DNA of 64,000 nt, taken from assembly GCA_013396915.1 (NCBI GenBank), contig VWZL01000525.1, positions 62,001 to 126,000 on the forward strand, read 5' to 3'. This document shows positions 12,801 through 24,800 of the stretch, piece after piece (the stretch's first letter is position 1; each line of letters begins with the position of its first letter). A model generated the notes under the pieces. It was not told the origin of the DNA, made no database searches, and saw only the letters and a list, made by a program, of their open reading frames with translations. This stretch comes from Stercorarius parasiticus (lineage: Eukaryota > Chordata > Aves > Charadriiformes > Stercorariidae). The translations under genes and the position numbers were made by a program.

Positions 12801-15800
12801 GGGGTTGGCAGCTGCTCAACGGCTGGGTCTTTGGAGCTGCACCATTGCAGCCAGAGAAACACGAGCTTGAGATGCGGGTGCTGAAGAAGGGGTAAGTGCC
12901 AACGCAATACTGTGATAAAAACAGCGATCTCTTCTTAACAGTCCCTCTGCAGCAAGAAAATTCATAGAACCACAGAGTGGTTTGGGTGGGAAGGGCCCTC
13001 AAAGCCCACCCAGTGGCACCCCCTGCCCTGGGCAGGGACACCTCCCACCAGCCCAGGTTGCTCCAAGCCCCGGCCAACCTGGCCTTGAACCCCTCCAGGG
13101 ATGGGGCAGCCACAGCTTCTNNNNNNNNNNNCTGGCAGGGGCTGGAAGGTCTCCGCGGAGCCTTCTCTTCTCCAGGCTGAACCCCCCCAGCTCTCTCAGC
13201 CTGTCCTCCCAGCAGAGGGGCTCCAGCCCTCCCAGCAGCTCCGGGGCCTCCTCTGGCCCCGCTCCAACAGCTCCGTGTCTCTCCTGTGCTGAGGCCCCCG
13301 AGCTGGAGGCAGCACTGCAGGGGGGTCTCCCCCGAGCGGAGCAGAGGGGCAGAATCCCCCCCTGGCCCTGCTGCCCACGCTGCTGGGGATGCAGCCCAGG
13401 CTGCGGGGGGTTTCTGGGCTGCCAGCGCACGGTGCCGGCTCATGGCCAGAAGAAGGAAACCATGTCTCCTACAGCCCACCTCCTATTTCTTCCAGCCCTC
13501 CCAGTTTCCTCAGACATTTTTGTTTTCCAGCAAAAGGAAAAATAACCCTCGTCCTTTTCAAGCTGAATTTACCCACCCCGCCTTTTCAACCTGCTCGCTC
13601 CACTACCTCGCAGCTGATTTATTTTCCTGCTGCGAGAAGTTTGCTGGGGCTGCAGACAGCAACAGCTGGCAGCGATGCAGCTCCCGGGGCTCAGCGCCAG
13701 TTAAGATGATGGTAAGAAGATCAGTGAAGAAGATCAACCTGCTCCCCGGGGAACAAGGGCACCGCAGCTGCATCCGCACCCAGCTAATTGGGTAACGAGG
13801 CAGCTACACCTCTCAACAAAAGATCCAGGAAAACAATCTGGTTAATGTAACACAAAAGGTTAAAAACAACAAAGCAGAAGGACTGAAGGTTTTTCTCTCC
13901 TCAAACGTTGTTCCTAAAACAATACTGATCAAAGCTCGCTTTTTACCTGTTTTTGTTTTCCAGCTCCGCTATCAGTTGTCTTTGCTGTTTATTGGCATCA
14001 AAGCTGAAACCCAGGTCTGTCGGTGGGCGAGGCTGGTGGATGAGGAACAGAGAAAAATTAGACAAAATATTCATTACCTGTTACCGCATACAACACAGTT
14101 TGGATCCGGCCCCGTACTTCCCGGATGCCGTGCTGCGATACCTACAGCCCCGGCTGCAAAACCGTGAAAACGGCTGTGCCGAGACGGGCTGCGGGGGCAC
14201 ACGGAGACGTGGTTCTGCTCTCTGCTCTCAGGGTGGGCGGCTGCTGAAAGCTGACCCGGCTCACCGTCCTCACTATCCCTCTGCAGAATTTTATTGGCTT
14301 TTTTTTTTTTTTTTTAAAGACCTTCAGAAAAAACCACAGCGTTACCTGTCTGTTCCTAACGCACCGACAGGCTTCCCTGGGAAAAGACGCGGTTACACCC
14401 TTATCATAAAGTCTTTTAGCGGAACACTGACCTTCCCGTACACCAGCTAGTGAAGAAACGTTAGAATAACTTACAGCTTATGAACAGAATTATTCACAGA
14501 TACCAAATTTAAGCATGGTCACTGCCTCTGGGAAATCTAATTCTTCTGAACGCCTCAAAAGCACCAAGTGGAGGGAGACTGCTGAATGAATGTGTTTTCC
14601 CAGCGAGTCCTGACCTTTGCGGTCCCTGTGTTTGGCACGCCTTTCACCAGCAGCCACCACCCCTACTGAGAAAAGGACCAGGCAATTAAACAGGAACTGG
14701 CAGTTTCTGGGAGAACCTGTCGGCAGCTGGGCGGGATGGTGAAGAAGCCAATTATATGGCCCAAAAAGAGAGAGAGAGAAGAATTACAGGGTCTTCTACT
14801 GGCTCGGCGCGTTTTCCCAGTGGAATCCTAAGACACTGTTTAGGAGATGGAGCACAACTCAAAGCTATCCTTCTGGCCATCAGGCACACAAGTTCTCCAC
14901 TCGGAGCTGAGGAGACATCTTTTATCGCGGACAGGTCTCCCTGGCTAAGAAGTGCCTGAGGAATGAGACGGTAGGTAGGGTCTGCTTCTGACACCAAGCC
15001 ACTGCAGAATCACAGAGTGGCTGAGGTTGGAAGGGCCCTCTGGAGGACATCTGCTCCAGCAGGGCCACCCAGAGCCAGGTGCCCAGGACCTCGTCCAAAC
15101 AACTTGTGAATATCTCCAAGGATGGAGACTCCACAACCTCCCTGGGCACCCGTGCCAGCGCCCGGGCACCCTCACACTGAGAAGTGTCTCCTGATGTTCA
15201 GAGAGAACCTCCTGTGTTCCAGTTTGGGCCCACTGCCTCTGCTCCTGGCACTGGGCACCACTGGAAGAGCCTGGCTCCGCCCTCTGTGCCCCATCCCTGT
15301 AGGCACTTGTAGACATCGATGAGATCGTCCTCAGCCTGCTCTGCTCCAGCTGAGCTCTCTCAGCCTTGCCTCACGTGTGAGATGCTCCAGTCCCCAGATC
15401 AGTTTTCCTTATTCTGGGGGTCTCTGGGTCCCATGCAGAGAGGGTGAGCTCACACTGGCAGCGCAGATGATTACGGCCACGGTGCCTCTGCCTCTCACCG
15501 TGTCCTTAGGAAATGGGGTGTGAGCACCCCCAGGATGGTGCTCGTGGCGGAGATTCTGCGAACACAGCAGCCCTGGGAGAGCAGAACCATCCCACCCGAC
15601 AGTGTCCGTGCCGCGGGACCAGACGGGGTCCTGACTCTTGGCTCGTCATGTTGATGGCAGATCACGGCTAGGACTCCTTGTTTCGTTCACAAGTGTCGGT
15701 GTTTCTCCAGGAGTGCAGACTGGGCAGGACTCTGGCTCCAGGGGAGACTCTGAGGGGCTGATGTGGCAGAACAGCCCAAAAGCGGGCAAAGGGAGCCCGG

Positions 15801-18800
15801 CAAAGTCCCCTCACTGCTGGTGTCAGAAGGATGAGCGCAGATACCAACGTACCGCCCAGCTGGCAGATCTCTGGGGCCTTGTCAAGAGCGCTGAACTTTG
15901 GCGCTCTGCTTCTGCCTTTTGTTTTCATCTGATCTCAAGACTGCACAGATTTTTACCACAACATTTTCAGAAGGACCTCAGACTGGGATCCTGGTTTGAG
16001 CAGAGACTTTCACAACCATTTTTGGAAACTATTTGGGTAGAAAAACGGAAGTTGGAGAGAAGAGCTTGGTGTCCACCAGCGCTCCTGGAGACAGGCTGGA
16101 GAGCGACAGCTCCAGGACGAAGGGGACAGACACTGCTAGGGTTTCCGTTTTGTTTCGCTGTGGGTATCTAGAGCCAACACTGACTGGAATTAGGCTTGAA
16201 GTGCGGATAGCACTTCTCTTCTTTGGGCAAAACCCACGTGGTGGGAGGGTCTGCACATGGCAAATGAGCCTTGCTTGAATGACACACCTACAAGCTGGTC
16301 TTCTGTATCCTCCCGGGTGACCCGGGGGCCACTGCAGGGGTCTCCTAATGATGTGGAAACTGCCTGTGTGAAAACGGGTTGGTAAGGCCGGTCCCAGGCA
16401 AGAAGAAACAAAACAGCTTGGGAGTTAAAATGAACAGTGAGAAAAATAAAAATAAATCAACCCAGAAACTGAAGTGCAGAAACACTGTTTGTCGCAGCAG
16501 GGTCAGAAAAACCCCCTCTTCGCCCAGGCAGCGGGGAGGAGCTGACGGCGCAGGGTGGGCTCTGCTCTCACACCGAGGAACGGGGCTGGTGTGGGTGAGG
16601 AGCTGGGATGGACCTGCTGATACAGCCGGGGCAAAACCCCATCATCTCATCTCTCATCTCATCTCGACGTTCGGGGTAGATGCACAGTGTAGGCAGCAGC
16701 ACTGCCACCACTCTTTCCATCTTGGGGTGAGCTGGACAGTCTCGGTGTAGATAACACTGATAGGACCTACTGGTCCCCCAGAACAGTGTGTCACAAAGCT
16801 GAGGTCCCGCGGTCTCTCCCTGCATCCTGGTACAACCAACTACGAGGACAAGAGCAGGTGAGGGTTTCACCTGCAGCCTCAGGAGCTTCCTGAGGCTCTG
16901 GGGCTCCATCTGAAGCACATGAACCTTCGTTCTCCTACGAAGTAGGACTGTGCCTATAAAAACACAACCTTGTCCTTAATCCCTTTCTTCAGAAATCCTG
17001 CCCAAAGCCTGAATCACCCTCATGACCCAAAGTACTCGAGTCCTCGAGGAGCAAAGACAACACTGCAGAGAACTCAGAGGAGGCACATCCCTCATGCTGC
17101 TCGCTTTGAAGCATCACTAGCAAGAGGTCTTTTGGAAACTGTACAGCGGCTATTTTGTATGACAACTCAATGTTCTCTTATTTGTTCTACTGCTTCCAAG
17201 AGCCCATTTAATTTTTTATTGTAACTCAGAATCAGAGTCATTGGGGTTGGAAAGGACCTTTTGAGATGGTCTAATCCAAAACCCCTGCTCAAAGCAATGT
17301 CAACTACAGTGGGCTGCTCAGGACATTGTCCAGCTGAGTTTTGAATACCTCCAAGGATGAAGACTCCACAACCTGCCGTGATGACTTGTTCCAGTGCTTG
17401 AGCCCTTACACTGTAAGAAAGCTTTTTCTTCTGTTTCAATGGAAGTGAGCTAGTGCCCATTGCCTCTTGTCCTTTCATAGGACGCCACTGAAGAGAGTCT
17501 GGCTCCATCATCTTACTTCCCACCATCAGATATTAATATACAAAAAGACCCCCAAAAATCTTCTCATGGCTAAACAAGCCCAGAAAAAAATTTTCCGGCT
17601 GCTGATTCTCCACCAACGTGTAAACCTTCCAGGTTCTTGAACTTAAAAGGCACCTGATGCTCATCCTGAGAGACTGCAAAGGGGGTGCCTACGCCGGTGA
17701 AATAAAAAGCACCAGGCAGAGGCACTGGAATTTGATCACCCGTATTGTTAGATATTGAGTACGGCCCCTGCCTTATTTTTAGCCCAGACGAACAAGCGCT
17801 CTCAAGCAATTCTCAGCATGGTTTGGGATTTACCCAAACTATCTGCAGCAGGTGCTTTGTACGCAGCTGCACTCTTCCGGAGTGCTCAAGTTCACAGATG
17901 TGGGTGCCAGAAGTTTTTAATGACTGCTACACACAAAGCCTACGTGTCTACCGTACACTCAGTTACTGAGACAAAGCACTTATCCAGAAAATACCCGACA
18001 CCAGTTCTGGATCTATCTGACCTTGAACGAGTGAGAAGAGACAGCTCCTGTGCCGCACTGCTCCCAGACAGGCATCGGGGGAGGCAGCGGCTCCCTCCGT
18101 CCTGCCGGCGGGGCGAGACGCAGCGCTGGTCGGGAGGCAGCGCTGGGATGCCGGTCTGTGCTCTCTGGGTCAGGTTTCATTAAAAAACATCCAATGACGG
18201 TCCAATGTGAAAAAACATTAACTGTCCAGGACATGGGATTTACAGCCTTGGGGTAAAAACCCAGATTAGAAAAGAGAAAACAGACCGAAGACAGCACAGA
18301 CAGATGCTTCGAGTAGCCGGGGCACGAGGAAATTCATCAGAGCACTGAGATCTTGGTACTTCAATAAACCTGAGGCAATCTCAGAGCGTTCGTGGTCATC
18401 TCTGGGAGCACCACGTTTCATAAGGTGACATTCCAATGCTAGAAGAGGCCATCCACAACGCTGACATTACAAGCAATGTAAGGAGGAACTAACCGCTACA
18501 GACCCGTCGGCTTAACCTCAGTTCTTGGGGAAAAAAACACAGAATAAAACCACTTGTAAAGACTCTGAAGACAGGCTAATAGTCTACATGGAGTTTTTAA
18601 GATCAGATCATGCCAAAGCAAACCACTTTCCTTCCACAGTATAAAGCCAAATGCTGTGTATAGGAGAGAAACTATTAACACAATACACTTTCACCTCAGC
18701 AGTGCTTTTGACATCCTCCTGTGGGGTTTTACAGCTTTTCTCTCAGATTTAGTACCATTCAGTATTTTCATTAATATCACGGAGGATGGAATAAAGCGTT

Positions 18801-21800
18801 TCCTTCTTACATCTGCGGAGCACACAGTGGTGAGCTCCCACTGCTTTACAGGACAAGATAAAATAGAAAGTAAAAAATATACTAAAACATAAAATTATTT
18901 GATAAATTGGAGAAATGGTTTGGAAAAAAGTAGGTTGGATTCTATTACGACAAGTGCAAACTTGTCTTTATTTTTTTTTCTATTTACTTTTTTTTTTTTT
19001 TTTTTTTTTACATTTTACAGATTTTACACATCTCTATTTACCTTCGAGATGTGAACTGCATCGACACCCAACGGACGGGGCAGCAGTTCTGCAAAACCGG
19101 GTTTGCTGAGGAGTCGAGTTCCCGACCCGGGCGCGAGGCCATAACCCCACGGCGCTGCAGAGCCCGGGGCGGGTTGGGTGAAGCAGGGTACGCCCCGTGC
19201 TGCAGCGCGTGACTTACCCCTGCCCTCCGACTCCGGTGAGTCACTGCTTCCAGCTACAAAAAAGCTAAAACGCTAAGGGTCAACTGGAGAAAGAGGGTGA
19301 AGAAGAACGATCAGGGGTCTGTACATCGTGACAATGAGGAAAGACCAAAGGAACGAAGGGAATAAAAGAATGAGAGGAGATAACACAAGAAACTTCAAAT
19401 ATACAACGCTTGTTGCTAAGAGGAAAGTAACACATTACTCTCCGTAACCCCTGAGACAGGAGAACGAGTGGTGGGCTCAAACCATGCAAGGAAGAATTAT
19501 GTCGGGATTCAGGGAAAACTTCTTACTGGTAGATTAATCTACATATTGGAACAAATTGCCTCGACGGTCTCCAGCTGGAGTGGGCTCCATCCACTGAGGT
19601 TTTTAAAAATAATTTGGACAAGCATCTGCCCCAGCGCGGCGTAGGCAGAGCTGAGCTGACCCGCAGGGGACAACGCCTGTAGGCAGGTCCCAGCCGGACC
19701 ATCGTTATCCAGAACCACTAGGGCACTCCGGCTTTGATAATGCTGCGTGTAGGGTGTTCACATTGATAGCGATCTATTAATTGCACAGAGATAAGGTGTA
19801 CGATCCAAAAGCGATGGCCAGCCTTAATTTTCATACTGCACGGAGCAATGTTGGTCATTCGGCCATTTCCAGCCTCTGCAGGTTCCTCATGGGTCACTGT
19901 TCCCTTCCAAAGAACGTGAGAGAAAACCTGCCTTTAATCGAGAAACAAAGCTAGGTAGCTTTCTTCTATTTACGTCTGGTTTGGAAACACGTCATCTTCT
20001 GGTTCCATAGCTGAAACCCAGCATTGTTTCCTGCACTACGGCAAATAGCAATGTCTCAGAATGTTTTTCCCCATCATCATCATCATCACCGTCATCGTCA
20101 CTGTCATCATCATCAAAAAACTCCTCCTCCTCCTCCTCCTCCTCCTCCTCTCTAAAAAAAATAAAGAAAAAAAGTAATCTTTCCTCTAAAATACCCCCGA
20201 ACATCCCATAACTCATATTTCTATCAAATCTAAAGTATCAGAGATCTTCACTATTTTCAGGGTTGTGAACTAAATACAGTTATTTGAATCAACAGCTTCC
20301 CACCTCTTCTGTTCTGATTCAAGTAATTTTTTCCTCTGCCCTTTCAAGCCTGAAAAATCTGACTTTCTGCTCCCCTCACGTCTCCAGCTCTTTGATTAGG
20401 TTTTCTCTGTCATTCTTCCTTTTTTCTCTTTTATCATTCTTGTTACTGCTCTTCATTCATGTTGCTTTATAAACCTCTGAAGACCTGTGAGAAACCCCAC
20501 GTTATTTCATAGAAACTAGTGAAGTCACTGACCATCACCACCTCAGTAACAAAGAACTCAGACTAGGCAAGAACTCAGATTTTATTCTTTTTCAGTTCTT
20601 TTGTTGATGGGAAGAAGTCTTTGTGTTTATGTTGCATTTTCGGGTGGTTTTTCCCGTAGCTCAGGCGTTGCATTTATTTCACACTGTTTTTTTTTCTCCA
20701 ACTACGAGAGCCTGGTAGTCTTACGCAGCACGACTGTGCAGCGTTTGTACAAAATCTGCCATTCTACCCACAAAACCGCACCTGAGCCCCAAGCATCCAG
20801 TGTGCCGGGCACCGGTATTCACTTCTCACAAGTGGGAAGTCATTTAAGTAACAGAAAATTTCTTATCAGTTACTTTTCTCGCAGGATCAGTAGCCTTAAT
20901 CTCTCCTTGATTGTTGATCAATAATCCCCCAGGTTCCTTTACAACCTGCCCCTGAGACGTACCTATTTCCTCTGTGACAGGCAAGTATCTTGCTGTAGCC
21001 TGTACAAAAATACGACGTCATAATGGAAGAGTTTACAATGGACACCTGGGTTTGAAAATGTTTGTCGCTACCTTTCTCAAGCCTAGACGACTGCAGGCTG
21101 TTCTACGGAGCGGAGAGTTTAACGAGCCCTGGATCAAACGGCCCTTTGCAGCCCTCTCAGAATGCCCTTGCTCTTCTGAAATCATCAGATTTCATGGGCG
21201 AGGGGAAGTTCTACCCGGGGTAAAAGGGTTCTGAGACTGACTGAGAAGCTGGTGGACACGGTGTGGGACCTGTTATCGATCTAAGGGTTTTAAATTAAAT
21301 TCATCTGAGTTGTGGCTGCCCCATCCCTGGAGGGGTTCAAGGCCAGGTTGGACGGGGCTTGGAGCAACCTGGGCTGGTGGGAGGTGTCCCTGCCCAGGGC
21401 AGGGGGTGGCGCTGGGTGGGCTTTAAGGGCCCTTCCCACCCAAACCACTCTGTGATTCGATGATTCTATGAGTATCGCATTACCTCTTGTGGAAGCGAGT
21501 ATTTCAAATGCATCTTCTAAATACGGCTATTAGAAGATAAAGCATGGGGTATCATTCAAATGTGCAACTACCATGCTGGGCTTCTGGTTGGACATTGGTA
21601 GGACAGCCCATGTTTCTTCAGGGAATGAACTCCTGTGGAACACAGGGAAGGAAATCTAACTGTAGTCGTCGCTCTCGTTTCTGCCCAGCATTTCATTAAC
21701 ATCAAATTCTTACGGCCCTGGCCTTTGGAAGAGTTTTAGGCACATGGTACAGGATTGTGATGGCGAATGCTCTTGTCCTCGTAAATCCAGGGAGGCAGAC

Positions 21801-24800
21801 CTCATTAGAGCAGTTGCATGCTGCTATTTACCTCGACGAGAGGTACCTGTCCTCGCTGTGAAGTTAGACGTGGTTCTTAAAACCTCTGCGCTTAAAAGAG
21901 AAAAACACAACCCAAACCATTCATTTACTCGTCAGCACTCTTACATTTGCACTCCATCTTACTGGACAGGTGTGAACGACTGGTGTCTCCCAAGATTTAT
22001 TACTGTAATTCCCTTCTTTAAAAAGCCCAGCAGCTCCAGGTCCCTTCCTGCTCAGCAGCACTGAGCACTGGGGACACGTCCCCCTTCTACTCAACCCTGG
22101 CGAAGGCTTTTTACTACTGAGAGCAAAGACCTGGTGGGAGCCAACAGCATAAGATGTAAGGCCTTCAGAATTACTAGCAAAAAATCCCCAACAACCCCCA
22201 TTTGCGCAAGTGCATGAGAAAATCAACAGTTTATATTATTTTGTCCTCCGTAGCTTTCCTTCTCAGTAAGGAGTAAACATCTCAGGAAGAGAATAGTCTG
22301 AACTATTACAGCATTGAAACAATGCGGAGAACTTTTCTTGGCCCTACTGGGTGCAGCTCCCAGTTTTCTGACAATAACGTAGTATGACCAAGCCCCAAAA
22401 CACTACTGATCCCTGCGGAAACAACCGATAGAGTTTATCCAGGGTAAAAGGATTTTGAAGCATGGTGGAGCTGGAAAAGAAAAAAACACTTTTCGATACA
22501 CTGAATAGCAACATAGGTCACCAAACAGCAGTGAGACCAAAGCCAAAGTTTTTCAAGCTGAGGACTAATACTTTAAAAGTAAAAAACGTTAAAAAAAGTT
22601 TAAAAGCTAAGAAAACTCTCCAACAGGGCTGAAGATGCAATTACCACTGCCTTCTGCTTTCCTGGTGCCCATCAGAAACGCTGAAGTCTCAACAGTTCTG
22701 AGAAGGTCATCCAATGGCAAGCCCCACCCTTTCTCAGTAAGAAAATTCATAAGATGATGATCATAAAACCTACTGAAAATCCTTAATATCACACAGGATC
22801 AGTAAAACCTGCTAGCACTGCAATTTAGTTTTCCTATGGATGGACCATTAAACTTGAGAGAAAGTGCCACGATGGAACTTCAAGTCAGACTGGTATTTGT
22901 AACAGGGAGCATTCACCTACGGTATACTTTTTTTTCAGTGATAGGAGAGGATTTAACAACAGTTTAATCAAGCCTCAAAAATGCGAGTTTTCAAGCAGTT
23001 GCGCTCCTCCATCACCCTGATTTGGTAGAAACTGTCAAAGAGCAGCAAAGCTTGTGTCTCAGGGGCATCAGATTCCAGGATCCTTGGCGGAAGGACCTCA
23101 CCGTGTCATGGGAAGTCTGAACCAGCGCTTCACCTGCCCATCACTGTGGTATCACTGTGGTATCACCGTCGTCTTTATGATCAGCAGACAAAGAAGAAGA
23201 GGAAACAAATAACAAAAAAGCTTCATGTAACTGGTACATCCAGGAGAAGAAGAAATGATCCAAGAACCAAGCTGCAGACTTGTGCTGCAAAGTTGTATAC
23301 AGGAAATCTGGTTTACTCTTCTTTCTTTATTTAAAAAAATAGTTATTAAATAATGCCTAATGCCTAAAAGAAAAGTTACGTGAAGGGAATAATATGTAGG
23401 TTGTAGGTACAGTAGCTTTAATTAGATGAGATGATGACAGGTTTTAGCAGGGCTTAACGTTAAGGGAAGAAGAGCAACCACACACTGTTTTCAAAGAAGA
23501 GCAACGTGGGCAAGAACCTAATTATTGTAACTCATCCACATAACTCAACCTAATTATCCACTCATCCATAATTGAGTGTTATCTCATATCTATTAGGTGC
23601 TTGTGCTTTTCCCAGCAGCAAGGCTGCGCAGGTCAGCAGAGTCCTGCACGGTCCCCAGGACCTCAGCTCCCGCCCAGCCCCACCTGCTGCCTGCCGCGGT
23701 GGGTCGCCCTCCATCAGAAGTCATCGGGAAGCAGCAGGAACGTCTGGGGCTCACAGACCAGATACCGACCTGCGCTTGTACAAACCACCCTGCCCACAGT
23801 CAGCAGGAATAATTCAGGGGGGTCTGGGAGTGTGCTACCAGCAGAAAAAGGGGAAAAAAAGAGCTGAGGTGGAGCAGGTGGGAGAGGAGGGGCAGGAGGT
23901 ATTGGCTTGGAGAAAGGGAGATGTTGTGTAGGACACTGGTAACGGCTGGTTTCTATACACGGCCGTATATACATATATTCACCCAAAATACCCGTAATCA
24001 CCCTTTCTCTTAAAAGCATGCAGCCCCTTACATGCAGGACTACCTGTGCTCAAGCAGTAGGGCAGCACTGAGGGGGATCCGCTACGTCTGTGGAAGGGAT
24101 TGTGTAGGGGAAAGCGGGCAATGGCTGGGGACACAGGAGATCAATTTCAGCCCTACTTTTATCAAAAAGATGGTGCTTGCTAGGAAGTACCAGATTCTTT
24201 TCTTACCTCAGACTGATAACCTGAACAGATCAGCAGAGGGAGACAGACAGATGAAGCTGTGATCTTGACAGTTGCCATTTACATGAAGTTTGGCTTGCCT
24301 TCCATTAATTTCTTCACTTTATCCATCCAGTCACCTTTTCCCTCCTTCGCTCTCTCGCTAACCGGGCTAGCGGAGCCAGCCAACGGCTATTTCAGCGCGC
24401 AGCACTCTGCTGTGACCAAACGGGCAGGCCAAGCATAGCCCTGAGCGACGTAAATTCAATAGAAGGGATTTTGTCTTCTGAAGATTGGCTTGAAGAAAAC
24501 AAGGGTAGCCCAGTCAGAGCTCGTCTGAGCGAACGCAGACTAAGCTGGGGTCTCGCAGTGCGTAATTGCGCCGGTCGCATCCATCAGCCTCACTCTACGG
24601 AGCAGCTCGCAGGGATCGAGTGACAAACGAGCCATTCTCCTTTCTTCTCCTCCCTCCCCATTTACTTTTCTTCTTTAAGAAGAAACAGACTTGGATTTCA
24701 AGAATTAACTCCGAGATCTGCCTCAAATTATTTTGTCCCAGCAAGACTTCCAGCAAAGGCACTTCCCCTAAAAATGTTAATGGAATGTATTTGCATTCAT

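Larger units (their letters stand above)
11828..13946 (-). other. DTNB: DTNB intron inside coiled-coil H1
   Basis: A 2.1-kb intron, the shortest in the window. It contains one gapped CR1 copy (12963-13450). The remaining unique sequence is GC-rich around 12100-12300 and shows no other feature. Confidence 0.75.

Noticed and set aside
12748..13479. 243-codon minus-strand open frame
   Set aside because: It crosses a CR1 copy and an N gap, with codons inferred through undetermined bases.
20081..20153. Acidic exon candidate: acceptor TTTTTTTTAG followed by a Glu/Asp-rich frame on the DTNB strand
   Set aside because: The upstream exon ends in phase 0, which would read AGA GGA repeats and then TGA instead of the acidic frame. 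It is best explained as a trinucleotide repeat.
24207..24220. 14-nt micro-exon candidate with a strong pyrimidine tract and GTAAGA donor
   Set aside because: Fourteen nucleotides would shift the DTNB frame, so inclusion would be disruptive.
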